A stretch of 64,000 nt of DNA from the NCBI GenBank assembly GCA_019915135.1, contig JAHLMK010000001.1, forward strand, positions 1,922,001 through 1,986,000. Direction: 5' to 3'. The position numbers and the translations under genes are program-made. The notes beneath the pieces are model-generated. The model was not told the origin of the DNA. It made no database searches and was given only the letters and a program-made list of their open reading frames with translations. The DNA comes from Strobilurus pachycystidiatus (lineage: Eukaryota; Basidiomycota; Agaricomycetes; Agaricales; Physalacriaceae). Of this stretch, positions 45,836-56,891 are shown piece after piece (position 1 is the first letter of the stretch; each line of letters starts with the position of its first letter).

Positions 45836-46558
45836 CTAATCTCTCATACGAAGATGACTGCAATTATGGGTCACTGAGGTAACGTTAGAACACGCCTTCG
45901 TTAGATCGGAAGTCAGCGAGCTGTTTCCCCCATAGACATCCAGCCGCTTGATATACGGCAGACGCCCGCCATGGCTAGTCCCTGGCCACTCCGACATAAA
46001 CTTCATCTTGAAATATCGCTGTCGATGATGAACAGCTATACTGGGGCTCATGATGTGCGTCACTTGCAGTTCGTCTACCTGCGGTGGAAGAGGAATGTGC
46101 GTAAGTCTGTCGTCGTTCGTGATCCAATCGTGGTAGACGGCCCCGAAGCGGTAAACGTTTGGGAATTTCTGTGGGATGTTGTCCGCGATGGTGTCAATAA
46201 ACTGCATCATTGGGTGAGGCAGGATGGGGCGGTCGGGGTTCATCTGGAGGTGAACCGTGATGCTTCGACACGCGTTAGGAGCGTCGACTGTGTATCCAAG
46301 TTTCTCCATCATGGACAGGAAGAAGGTTTTGTTGTGATACGTGCGGTGGAAGTAGTGGCGGAAATGGGGGGCGCTCAGAATGTGGACGTGTGTGAGGGTG
46401 ATATTGATGAACTCCCATGCGAAGGAGGTGTTTACCAGGGAGCAGGAGGAGAATAGGTACGTGCGTTCTCGGAGTGTGAGATTGTAGCTCAGCCATGCCT
46501 CGCGGATGACTGCGACGATAAGCTCGTACGGCAAAGCTGGTGTGGTTCTTGAGGGCAT
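45836..46558 (-). CDS. F-box-like hypothetical protein (Agaricomycete type)
   Basis: Single exon, 240 aa, ATG 46558. The N-terminus LPYELIVAVIREAWLSYNL followed by TYLFSSCSLVNTSFAWEFIN is the short F-box-like helix bundle that opens many Agaricomycete proteins of unknown role, often followed by leucine-rich or beta regions. The rest has no motif I recognise. It is unrelated in sequence to the NLDKR/WAGDR triplet at 7-12 kb. A TATA element sits 44-50 bp upstream. Target unknown. Confidence 0.7.
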   Translation of the reverse strand: MPSRTTPALPYELIVAVIREAWLSYNLTLRERTYLFSSCSLVNTSFAWEFINITLTHVHILSAPHFRHYFHRTYHNKTFFLSMMEKLGYTVDAPNACRSITVHLQMNPDRPILPHPMMQFIDTIADNIPQKFPNVYRFGAVYHDWITNDDRLTHIPLPPQVDELQVTHIMSPSIAVHHRQRYFKMKFMSEWPGTSHGGRLPYIKRLDVYGGNSSLTSDLTKACSNVTSVTHNCSHLRMRD

Positions 46559-47133
46559 GTTGTGGTTGTTGTGAGTGTTTCTCCACCAGTATAAAGGGCC
46601 TCTTTATACCCTACGGCCATGATTCAGACTCACATCCCGTTCATCCGATTGATAGACACGATGCGTAATTGGGGTCACAACCCTATTGTCTTCAGTTACG
46701 AACTGACTTTTATGCGCCACCTTAAATGCCAACCAGACATTGGCAGATACCTGTAGTAGTTGTGGTAGTTTGGAAGATCCCACGTCGTCACCATCCCATC
46801 AACAAGAGGTAGCTGAGTATTCACATAGAGGTTAACGAGATCGGTATGTCATGAGAGTTATGTCTTTCGCGACGATCGACGCGGGCCAAACCAAAAGTCC
46901 GAGACACATGTGTGCGGTCATAGGGTCTCCTGACGCCTGAGGCTGGAGGTGAGCGTAGTCGAGGCCATTGCTTTGACTTGCGCGTAGGTCAGGTCAATAT
47001 GTAGACCCCTGTACGTAGCGGAGGCTCGGCGTGCACTGGAACTGGACTGCATGTCACACTGACAGTGATAAGCATCTTGTAGGCCGATAGGGCCGAATCT
47101 TTTTGCGGCAGATTATTCTCATCAGTGACCACC
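46559..47133. other. Divergent promoter, F-box-like gene / acyltransferase-like gene
   Basis: 575 bp between start codons. Apart from the TATA element nothing specific is seen. Confidence 0.45.
46602..46608 (-). promoter_or_regulatory. Putative TATA box of the F-box-like gene
   Basis: TATAAAG on the minus strand, 44 bp upstream of the ATG at 46558. Confidence 0.45.
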
Positions 47134-48863
47134 ATGATATTCTGGACACAACGCCCCACGACAGAGCCCAAAATCGTGTATGAGCGCTCTTTGGGATTAA
47201 ATGAACTCAACTTCTATCATCGCGGTCACGTTCTTGCGGGCGCTACCGATATTGTACAGGAGGTTGCCTTCGAAGTCGCGCCAAACACATCAGTCTCGGA
47301 GGAAGCGATCCAGAGGGCGTGGATAGCTGTCAAACACAAGTACCCGCTTCTTGGAGCCCACATCGAAGTACTTGGCCCTTCAGATGATGATATACACTTC
47401 GTCCTGGACGCCGATCTCCTGAACACTTGCGTCAAGGGCGAAGTTCTGTCGTGTCCCGTCTCCTCAGACGCAGACGCGAAGGACTTTATCGACAAGATGA
47501 TCAACGGATCGCGGCTACTCGACGACCAGCGCTACGTTCGATTATTCTGTCTCAGACGCCTGGACCGAGAGAACACCCATCATTTCATCGTTCATGCAGC
47601 GCACTACATGATTGACGGAATATCGCTCTTCTCCGTCATGCGTGCGCTGCTTGAAATACTATCCCTTCCGCCCAGTACCCCGACATCCACCTACAACTTG
47701 GAGGAGAGACTTGCATTATCGGTGCCAACTGATAATCTGCACCCCGTTCGCCGTTGCAGTATCGCGCGGCGACGTTGGCATAAGGCTATCGCATCAGTCA
47801 TCTATGCATTACGCTCGAAAAATCTTAAAGTATGCCATGATCGTCTCTGCACACAAGGCTCTGACCTTACACCATAGGGAGGACAAGCGTTACCTGGATC
47901 ATACACTGAGCACTTGGATGAAAGGCACGCGCATTCTTGCTGCGTAGCCACTTCATTCACAGAGCACCAATCAACCTCTATCGTAAAGGCTTGTCGGGAA
48001 TACGGATTCACCTTCGGCAATGCATACTCTGTCCTCGCCCAATTGGCCATCGCGCGCATCATCTGTCGACAAAAGGCGCAAGGGCTGATATCGGATGACG
48101 AATGGGAATTTCGCAGAAGAGAGCCAATGTGGGCAGCCGGCCCGCTCAATCTTCGGCCGTTTCTTGATCAACAGTGGAACAAGGACGGGGGAGTGGACAA
48201 TGTCATGATAGCCATAGGCTTTTTCTTCTACAGGCTGCCCTTCTTGCCGCTGAGATTGAACAGCGACAACACGGTTCCGGACTTCGGGTCTCTTCTTGAC
48301 CACAAACGATTCGTATATCGATGTCAGTTGATGAAGAAGCAGGCCCGTGAATACACCCGTCATCCTCTCTTCTTGGAAATCGGGAACGTTCGCCATCCGG
48401 GAATGATCCAGTCTGTGAAGAACCTTGGGGCCAGGATGCAAAGCAAGCCCCTCGATGAGAGCGACGACAGACCCGTTCCTGTAGTAGACATGGGAAAGAA
48501 TGGACCTGTCATCGCACTGGGTGGATCAAGTATTGGCCGAGTCAGTACTTCGCTTTGGCGAATTCTATATCGGAGTCGTTTGTCGCTGACCATCTGAGCT
48601 CATAGATTGATGATGCATTGCCACGGAGCTACCCAACTTCATCCGATTCCACGCCGACAATACGTCTCTTGTCGTCCTCAACACGCCTTCGATGTAGACC
48701 GGGCGAAGTATACCTCGGTGCATCGAGTTCCGGCAATGTCATGACCATGTACTTCTTCTGGGACAATAACGTTGTCAAAGAGGATATCATCAAAGAGTTG
48801 CTAGTGGAGTTAAAGGCGGCTGTCTTATTCTACCTCTCCCTTGGGGACGAGTCCAAACTGTGA
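47134..48863 (+). CDS. Chloramphenicol acetyltransferase-fold acyltransferase-like protein
   Basis: Exons 47134-47829, 47878-48540 and 48606-48863 give 538 aa. ATG 47134 (MIFWTQRPTTEPKIVYERSL) is preferred over a GTG nine bases upstream. Features of the condensation/BAHD/alcohol-acyltransferase superfamily: GLNELNFYHRG at the N-terminus, EEAIQRAWIAVKHKYPLLGA, and the active-site HxxxDG in VHAAHYMIDGIS. The second superfamily motif (DFGWG-like) is not visible; the equivalent place reads GNVMTMYFFWDNN. The protein could therefore be an acetyltransferase with a lost structural motif or a relative with another role. Substrate unknown. Its stop is 25 bp from the MED16 stop, so transcripts likely overlap. 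Confidence 0.72.
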
Positions 48864-48888
48864 AGTAAACCACTGGCATTACAGATTA

Positions 48889-51800
48889 TTAGACAGAGCC
48901 TTTAATCCAAGACCCTCCACATATGCACGCAGGAACCCAATTCCTCTCCCATGCTCTCCATCTTGCCGATGGCGTCGCTCCGTTGACGACAGGAAGAGCT
49001 ACCTCTGATCGACCCTCGCAGCGCAGGCACTGGACGTACTGAGGCCGCTTCAGTAGTTGGCCTTTGGAGACAATGTCCGTATCTGCACCCTCTTGAGGCT
49101 TCTCCAAGGTCAAACTCTCAAAGCCGTCAATGAGTTCGTCAGGCTTGATATACAACCGCGACTTGGACATGACTCCAGAATCACAGAGTTTCCTGATGTT
49201 GTCCTGGAGTTGTGTGTGCATAGACATTGTTGGTTCACAGGCGGCTAAACTCTTTCGGGAGTCCTCCACTGGTAAGATACAAGTTCAGTCCGAAGCTGAA
49301 TCCAATGAAGCAAAAGCTCGTACCGTTGATAGATTTGGATTGTTCGAGGAACTCGTTGAGAATCGGCTCAAGAGCATCAAGGTCGACAGCTGCACAATTG
49401 ACCATGTCCACGACGACCTCTTTCGCAATCTGAGCATTCTCGCCGTGGACATTGAGGTTGCTTAGTCGAGTGCGGAACGTTCGCACGTTACCCAGAGCCT
49501 CTTTCAAGCTTTTGAGAGCGTATGGATGCACTATGTGAATCAGATACGGCGAGTCAATCAGATTGTCTCCGGAAGTCGGTGCTGTTGAACACATGTAAGT
49601 AGAAAGTTGACTTGAGAAAGGGATTCCTTACACGGTTCGGGATCAGCGCCAAATAGATCCATATCGCTGTCATCTTTGGGAGGCAAGCTACCACCTCTTA
49701 GCATAGTCTCTTTCATGACCTTTTCGATGAAGGTGATGATCCAGGTACACACGCCAGTAAATTGCCAGACCGCGTCTGACATCAAAATTGAACTGATTGA
49801 GCCGGAGCAACAAGCGTCTGCGACTCACGTAGATCAGGTCCTTCGCTATCCTTGCAGTCCTCGAATGCGGCATTACAAGCCGCGAGCGAGCACAAATCGT
49901 GAGCAGATCGCCAGCGAGCTATCAATGTCCCTCTATCTGGTTCATTCGTGGCGCGCTTACTTCGAAGCCTGGTAAATGTATCAGATGAAAAATTCGCATC
50001 TGACGAGTAGTACGCTTACCGGTAGATTTCGAGCACAACACCCAAGGTCTGCCAAGTCAACATGGATTGCCGGGCTTTGGGTTGAGCTTCGACGATGGAA
50101 AAGGTGTGGAAAATGATAGTGGCCACATCATCCACGGACGTGGACGGTAGCGATAGCACATGTACGAAGTCGGCTGTCGTTCTTCTAGACAAAAGTGCTG
50201 AGGCGATACCAGTCGCAAAAGGGTGAATCTGTCCTTCAACAAGCGGAAGCTTTGGGGACGCATGTACTGATACTTGGGATGTGAAGAGATTCGAGGAGAG
50301 TGTACATATCAGGACTTCATTGGGAGATATTGAAGCCGCCACGGGCACTGAGCACATATGAGAAGGGAAACAGATCAGTGACAGAAGGCGTACCTTCTCT
50401 TCCAGCCTTGCCGGCTGAGGTTAGTATCGGAGAAGGCTCGCAAGCGCCGTCGTCCGTGAGTTCGGGTCTATACATGAATCATCAGCGACCTAAGTGACGC
50501 AAGAAAGAAAGCACTCACATACGAAGGAGCCTGGTCGCACCGACTCGCACGTCGGTTTCTCTCTGCGAGCGCGTAAGGAAGCTGCCAGACGTGGAATACA
50601 GCCCTGCTAATATTCGACCGTGACGATATTTGGTTGGTGCAAGAAATCCAATCACTTCGTCTTCGAAGGATCGCGCGATTTCCGGGTCACGTTTCTAGCG
50701 TATCGGTGTGAAAGCAGTGAACGACGAAGAATGTTTGACGGCGTACCCAAGTGAACTTTCCATTTTCCTCTGCCCGAGAGAACGGACGGCATGTGAGAGT
50801 CGAATGAGGGGTAGAAGAATCTGGTCACAGATTGAGAGAAACTAGCTTAGCTTGTGGAACACACGTACAATCGCCAAAGTCAAGAAAGGTTGCCAGCAGA
50901 TACATGGATCCTTTTCCGCCACTCTCCGGCGGAGGTTGGCAGACAAAATTGAGGCTACTGAGCCCAGCGTTAGCAGTAGATAATGGCTCCAGCGGCAAAG
51001 TAGATATATCTGAGTGTTGCATAAGCACAAGGGCAGTTTTTGTTGAGTGACACTTACTCATCAACACTCCGTTGAACTTGAGCCTTATCTCCGTCAAGTT
51101 GATGACCGCGTCTTCTCCGCATGGGTCGTCAGAACGAGTCGACTCCGAAGTAGTCTGATCAAAATCAAGCGGCATGCTCATGTCCATGGCATTAAAATGG
51201 TCAATGCTTGTATTCGTTGGAGGATATGGTAGCACATGAGAGCGAGTAGCAACAAGTATTGATGATTCTGTGCAAAGATGATCTTCATACGGCGCACATA
51301 CAGAGATAAAAGGCTTCCAATTACCATCGTATGCAAGGCCAATGGCAGCAGAGGAACAGAGAGCGAGTACGTTGACGTTGTCCGGCTCGAGATCCGGAGT
51401 AGGCTGCATTTCGTTTGCCGAGTCTGGCTGAGACAGAGAGACAGAGACCATCTTGAGTGTCGGGATATAGTTCCGCATATAGCAGAGAGTGACCCGGTGG
51501 TTCTGCGCGATTAGGAGCAGTGTGGGGTTGGACACAGGAGCCTGGGGACCACGGGTAGGGAGGCGGAGGAACGAGCCGTTCGGGTTAGTCGTCCACTAAG
51601 AACGTAAGCGCGGTAAATTCAAACAGGACAGAGCGCCTACTTCACGCGGACCCGCAAGCCAGGTGACCGCAATAAAACCAGCGCCCGGCGCGGTGGACCA
51701 GAATTCCTTGACCAGCCAGTTGTCGATTTCTGCGCCACGGTTCCAGAGACAGGCTGACCCATCGGCTCCCTTTCCGGGGAAGTACGCGAACAGCCACTGG

Positions 51801-52140
51801 TCATCGGGCGACACTGAGATGACCGTTGGCGGGTCGTACGCGGTCGGCGCATTGAGAATCGACGATGGGGAGGGGATCGTGAACTTTTTCGAGGAGGAGA
51901 AGTGGCGCGCGAGAACAAGGGGTTCTGTGGCGTGCGGAGAGAAAATCGTCGACGAGTTGGACCATTCTACGCGTCTGCTGCAGCATTCAGCAATATGCCC
52001 GCTTCGGCTGCACTGCGCACGGACCTCGGGGCAAGCTGTTCAACGAGCGGCTGGAAGTCCCACCAGCCAGTGCTCCAGCTGACCTCCTCTTTTGTTTTGC
52101 CCTTGGGCGGCGATTTGGGAACTTTGCTGTCCATCGACAT
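48889..52140 (-). CDS. MED16: Mediator complex subunit 16
   Basis: Tail subunit of Mediator, linking activators to RNA polymerase II. ATG 52140 (MSMDSKVPKSPPKGKTKEEV), then SWSTGWWDFQPLVEQLAP and, after a short intron, RRVEWSNSSTIFSPHATEPL. A beta-propeller-like N-terminal half holds PPTVISVSPDDQWLFAYFPG, LLLIAQNHRVTLCYMRNYIP and VLALCSSAAIGLAYDGNWKP. The C-terminal half includes SDAVWQFTGVCTWIITFIEK. It ends with a zinc-binding-like pair (QCLRCEGRSE and CICGGSWIKG), typical of MED16. At least eight introns; several exon borders in 50000-50825 are not worked out. About 850-900 aa. A second ATG at 52134 is possible. Confidence 0.82.
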
Positions 52141-52869
52141 GGCTCAGGCTGAGACAGCTTGAATCTCGGCCCATGCGACGGCCGTTGATCGCCGGACACC
52201 GGTCCGTGGATCCGCGCCGGAACGTTCCCACGTACGCGACTTTTCCACTGACAGACTACAGTACTGTTGTAGTAACAGAGGACCACAGTCTTCAATGTTC
52301 ATCGAATCGAACTAGCGCTTGTTGACTCTCACCCCATCTACGCGTCTGTCGGCTTCCTTGTACGAAGCTCCACTAAAGGAAGCCGCGACTCACAGGCTGT
52401 CTGCAACGAGGGACGATCTCTGGGACTAGTCGACTCTTAAGCTTGGGGTGTCATAACTTCGTCTGCTGCATGCCGACTGGAACTCAGGAGGGCTTGTAGG
52501 TATCTCAAGCGTGCTATGTGAATAATCACGCATGTCTCTTCTCACGACGTAGGTCTCCATCTTGAGGAATCTTTCTCTGCAGGATTGGCACTTCTGGGTA
52601 TGCCATGGTATCATGGGATTCAAACTTCTAATCATCTTGGGCGTAGGAAATCTGGTAAGAAATATGAGCCTGACATACCGAAGCTTCCAAAATTGTCCAA
52701 ATCCTCCAGACAATTCGAGAGGACGATAGTACGAAGCGGCCAAGGCTTGTATCAATGAGGTGAATTTTGCGCAGTCGCTTGTACGTTGTTTAGCGTCTTC
52801 GCGTATAGGTATTATTTATATTTCTTGAACTTGTATTCATGGTCAACACCATACTGTCTATTCTACCAC
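52141..52869. other. Intergenic region between MED16 and the EthD gene
   Basis: It contains the MED16 promoter and the EthD 3' flank. A minus-strand frame at 52426-52755 (with a CQSC pair) starts at TTG and has no match; a short missed gene cannot be excluded. Confidence 0.4.
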
Positions 52870-53329
52870 CTACTTCTCCGAAAGCGTGACAAAGTTCAAC
52901 GGGAAAAACACTCTCTTCTCCAAATTCACAAACTCCAGCTCGTCCGGCTTCAGAATCGTTGCGTATTCCTCCGTTTGCATTATCTTGGTCGGTCGGTCAG
53001 CAGTCCACTGCCACTCAAGCGATGAAAAAACGCACCCCCATGATATCATCAAACGACGCCGCTTCAAAGAGCGCGACCCCATCCCACTCATCGTCACCCC
53101 CGATGAGGGCGTTCATCTCGTTGTGGATGTGCATCTATCAATCGTCAATCCAGGTCCGCATCCGAGCCATCAAGCGCACCTGCTCATATCTCAAAATCAC
53201 CTCCGCGACTTTACAGGACTTAAAGATCTCCGCGTGCAACAACCACCGGCGGGAAAACTCCTCCTTGGACAGTCCGTCTTTGCGCTTGAGGAGGGCAACG
53301 ACGCGGATGCGGTCTGTGCGGAGGCTCAT
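52870..53329 (-). CDS. EthD-domain protein (dimeric alpha-beta barrel)
   Basis: ATG 53329 (MSLRTDRIRVVALLKRKDGL) begins the ferredoxin-like fold with the signature LLKRKDGLSKEEFSRRWL. Two introns follow. Exon 2 encodes NALIGGDDEWDGVALFEAAS and FDDIM; exon 3 encodes EYATILKPDELEFVNLEKRV and ends LNFVTLSEK with TAG at 52870-52872. About 120 aa, normal for a one-domain EthD protein. EthD proteins dimerise and appear in ether degradation or polyketide cyclisation; here there is no biosynthetic neighbour, so the role is unknown. Some His residues common in the family (RWLETHAPL) are replaced (RWLLHAEIF). Confidence 0.8.
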
Positions 53330-53724
53330 AATGACAGTAGCGGTAGACTGGTAGTGGTTTAGTAGATTTCAGCTGGACGGTTGGAAGCTTTATACTTACG
53401 AATATCCGGGACCTCGGGAATTGACTGTTGAACCCCACATCCGTCAGCACTTTGTAAATACGCATTGTCATTGTGAGCGGCGTCGGGCGGTCACCTTAGC
53501 TGAACAGCGTCCTGTGAGATTGTCTCGCGTAATTTGAGCTACCGAATGATCTGGTCTCTTTTGAGATGCGCCACCACACACCCTTTGTGAGAGATACACT
53601 CTTGATCGGGACTGATTCGTGTCAGGTATGAGTACAACGCAACAGAGAGCTTCGAGTGCATTATTGCACCATACACAGATGTAAAATACAAAGGCGTAGA
53701 TATACACAGCCAATAAGTCCCTGT
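53330..53724. other. Intergenic region upstream of the EthD gene
   Basis: Promoter of the EthD gene and 3' flank of the next gene. No gene is seen. Confidence 0.5.
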
Positions 53725-54490
53725 TCAGTCCGATTTTTGCATACCAAACATGTTCTTCCAGGCTTTCTTCTGCTTCGACGCCGAGGCATTGTTCCCAAAG
53801 ATGAAGGACGACGTGTGTTTGTCCGCACCTGTGGTCTTGGAGAAGGAGGCCGAATCTCCGAATACAATCTGGACACGTATGACGCCACGCGAGTGTCATA
53901 TCTAATTGAAGCACTCACCACCCAGAAACCCCAGAGGGCGATAGTCGCAGTACCGAGTGACATCAGCGTGGACACCGACCCCAAGTTCCGTGTGTTATAC
54001 GCGAGGAAGGAAGATATGCACGAGGCGATGGTGACTGGGAGAAGGAGGGGTTGCGTCGTGGATGAGCGTTCATGGTCAGATACATGCGCACTGGGCATCT
54101 GGTAGAGAAATAGGTCCAGCTGTATCATACGATAGAGGGAGTAGACGGACATTGACAATCAGAGAACCGGCAATGGCAACTAGCCAGATTCCGCAGTGAG
54201 TTAAGAGGAAAGACTCCAACGCCGTAAGGGCGCGTCGGTCCTCAGTCGTCGACTCAGAGAAGAAGAGGAGGACACGCGGAGCAAGGAGAAGGATAGTAGC
54301 AGTGAGTGCGAGGCTTAGCGAAAGCTTCAGAAAGGTCCGGGGCTGGATGGCAGCATACGCACATTGAAGCGGAAACCCACGTCCAGAGCGCCAATGAGCC
54401 GTCGGTGGGGTCAAAGACGACAGTCGAGCTTGGCTGTTCATTCTGTGCTAATTTCCTGTTTGTAAGGTCGTCCATTTCGATAGAGGCCAT
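53725..54490 (-). CDS. Small four-helix membrane protein of unknown function
   Basis: ATG 54490 ([20 protein letters not shown]), about three introns, roughly 200 aa. Four hydrophobic segments: [53 protein letters not shown] and [17 protein letters not shown]. Then comes a hydrophilic tail with [20 protein letters not shown] and the end [14 protein letters not shown] at 53725-53727. The tail pattern is shared by a conserved set of fungal proteins known to me only as hypothetical. It shares a 79 bp promoter with NCE101. Confidence 0.72.
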
Positions 54491-54569
54491 GATGGTCAGA
54501 GGTAAGTAGTGATTCTGAGGAAGAGTGTAACAAGGCCAAACTGAGTCTGATCAGCTACCCTCACGTCGA
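54491..54569. promoter_or_regulatory. 79 bp bidirectional promoter
   Basis: This is the entire distance between the start codons of the four-helix membrane protein gene (-) and NCE101 (+), so both 5' UTRs and the core promoter must fit in or overlap here. Confidence 0.55.
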
Positions 54570-54814
54570 ATGGCCTACCTTCTGTCTCGGTGAGTGTCTT
54601 GGCGGTCGGCCTGTGCACTAGAACATGCTGACACTGCAGCAGCGGCCTCGACCCGCTGCTGGGCGTCTTTACAGGCTGTCTGGCGTTCTACTTGCACGAA
54701 ACTCATCCGCGGACGGGCCTCCCTGAAGACCAAAGGCTGCTACCGCTGTTACGGTGGAAATGGGCCAAAGATAAACAGCTCAGGGAAGCGCAAGACGCAG
54801 TGAAGCAAGCTTGA
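54570..54814 (+). CDS. NCE101: Non-classical export protein 1 (Nce101-like), 64 aa
   Basis: Very small spliced gene: exon 1 is 20 nt (54570-54589, MAYLLSR), the intron is 54590-54639 and exon 2 is 54640-54814. The joined protein reads SGLDPLLGVFTGCLAFYLHE, THPRTGLPEDQRLLPLLRWK and so on, ending QDAVKQA. Short length, one N-terminal hydrophobic helix after DPLLG, and the RxGxPxxxxLxxLLRWKW tail match the fungal Nce101 family, small membrane proteins implicated in leaderless secretion in yeast (family knowledge). The joined frame is continuous only with this splice. It is convergent with the next gene (80 bp). Confidence 0.85.
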
Positions 54815-54894
54815 TAGGCGTTCTTTAAGTGCGTAACATATTGACAAGAACGCACGCATTGTCTCATCCTTGTCGCAGTGTATATTACATCTCT

Positions 54895-55427
54895 CTATTC
54901 TCTCAAAAGCTCTTGTACCATCTCCATAACCCCGGAAAATGTCGCGCGCTCCGATTCACTCAAACCCCCGTCCTTCGCTTCGTTGTTCGATTTACAAAGC
55001 GCAATGCCCACAACCACGCTTTGACGCGTCGGCTGCATCACCGAGCCCTCCTGCGCTGCCCACACGAGCGTGGCAATCTGCGACACGAACAGACCGTGCA
55101 ACGTCTGAATGTGCTCCGATGGCGCGTTTCCTAGCAGCGGCACCAGTTGGATCGCTGCAGGCGGCGGCGGTAGAAGCAGAGCATTCGGATTCGCGGGATC
55201 TGGCGCTGGGACGGGCAGCAAGGGTGTCGTGGCCGGCAACGACGCCTGGATCTTGTGTATGCCTTTCAACAACATCGAACTGTGGCAAAAGATATTTGAA
55301 GCGGATTTACCAGATTTCCCACTTTTCCTAATTGTGTGACGAGGATGAGGGTGCGATCCGCATAGTTTTGCAGCACAATTTCTGTGTTATTTCCATCCAG
55401 TTCTCTGGCTGTTTGTTTCGACGCCAT
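54895..55427 (-). CDS. Proteasome assembly chaperone 3-like protein
   Basis: ATG 55427 (MASKQTARELDGNNTEIVLQ). Exon 1 ends RTLILVTQLGKVGNL; an intron of about 65 bp follows; exon 2 continues IQASLPATTPLLP. The order DGxxTEIVLQxxADRTLILVTQLGKVG then a variable Pro-rich loop, then PSEHIQTLHGLFVSQIATLV and RQSVVVGIALCKSN matches PSMG3/Pba3 (Poc3), which helps build the 20S alpha ring. The Pro/Ala loop (VPAPDPANPNALLLPPPPAA) is longer than in animals. It ends MVQELLRE with TAG at 54895-54897. About 155 aa. The match is by pattern, without alignment. Confidence 0.75.
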
Positions 55428-55554
55428 GGAGGAGAGTATCGTGAAAACCTAACCCCGAAAGGATCCTCAAGTCACGAAGATGCATGACGTGTGACCCTAC
55501 CTTCTGCTACTGTATCACTAAACCTCCCAACGGCCATTCCAACCTTATCTCGGT

Positions 55555-56632
55555 ATGTCTACCGTCATCAATCGCACCCAATCTTGGCCCGGATTGGAGA
55601 AGATCAAGCATCTCTTCATATTGTATGTCCCTCAAACACTCGCGTGAACGATCGCCTAACAAACCCCCGATCAGTGGAGATTCGTATAGCTCCGTCCTGG
55701 TGGGCTATCGCTACGGGCCACCAGTAATACCCTCTCCCTCTCAACCTCTAGGGGTTCCTTTCCCAGGTCAAGATGGCGGTCTCTGGAACGAACCCAACAC
55801 CCCAAACTGGGTTGGCCACTTCATCACAAAGTACCGTCCGGGACCGAAATATCTACCAGGCGCATCGGAGGATTCAGACTTCCTGAAATCGCCGCTTCTT
55901 GTGTACGACTATGCGGTCGGGGGAAGCACTGTTGATGCTGTCACTGGTTCCCAAATGAACGCGTTCGTGGAAGGTGCTGGCTCCAAGCCTGACTGGGCCC
56001 CTTGGGTGTCTGAGGACTCGCTGTTTGGTCTGTCGCTGTGTGTTCAGTTACGGATGGTGGACTGAAGTAAACCTTGGCTTTGCAGTCACCTGGATTGGTA
56101 TCAATGATTGCGCGTTAGTAGTAAACATGGCGCGATCTCAACGCTCGCTGACTTGATATGCTCTAGATTTGCAAGTTCGCACGTTCAAAGTATAGAAAAC
56201 TTGTTCGGCGCTCAGGAGACGCTCTACGAACGGGGGGCGCGCAACTTTGTCTTTATCGACGTCCCTCCAATAGAGCGCACGCCTGCCGGTGAGACATTCG
56301 CTATACGTGTGTCGGTATACCCATTCTGATCTTGACACCCAGTCCGCAAAGACCGCGCCGAAAGAGCTAGCGAGAAGTTCAAGAGTTGGAACACATGTCT
56401 TTCAGAACATATGACTGCTTTCAGTGCTTCTCATGCTGACGCGACAATCCTGCTGTTCTCATCTTATGCAACGTTCAATGCTATACTCGACAACTTGAGG
56501 AAACACAACCTACCTCCTGGCGACGCACGCAAGGCGGGGGGAGCCATCTTCGTGGATCACCTCCATATTTCCACCGCGATGCACGATCATATAGCCCGAT
56601 ATCTAGCAGAGTTTCTCAATAGTGTTCAGTAG
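55555..56632 (+). CDS. GDSL/SGNH-type esterase (carbohydrate esterase 16-like)
   Basis: ATG 55555 (MSTVINRTQSWPGLEKIKHL); exon 1 ends 55622 and joins at 55675 to make HLFIFGDSYSSVLVGYRYG, the block I GDS with the nucleophile Ser. Later LVYDYAVGGSTVDAVTG, VTWIGINDCA (block III GxND) and the C-terminal VDHLHISTAMHDHIARYLAE, carrying the Asp-His pair. About 310 aa in five exons, TAG at 56630-56632. It acts on ester bonds, by family probably acetyl groups of hemicellulose or small acetates. No signal peptide is visible, unlike typical secreted CE16, so it may be intracellular or the first exon may be missing. Confidence 0.85.
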
Positions 56633-56891
56633 AGGGTTTGTACTCGTAGACAGTGCCCTCGAGTGATAAATACATGACCGTGTCGTGCCGCCTTGTCGGA
56701 AGCGGTGTTGTGCCGAAAGAGGCAACCTGCCATCTTCCTTTGCAGTCAATCGTCAGTGGCCTTGTCTATTACGCGGTTTGCACACGCACACGTCAGGCAG
56801 GCAGGCAGTGCAGTCAGTTATACTACTCATGCAGTCGACCTCGCGCCTACTGTAACGTCGCCAGACGCTCCGCTCGTTGACCTCATCTACC

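Noticed and set aside
52426..52755. Minus-strand frame with a CQSC pair
   Set aside because: Starts at TTG, has no second metal-binding pair and no match. Left as an unresolved intergenic frame rather than a gene.
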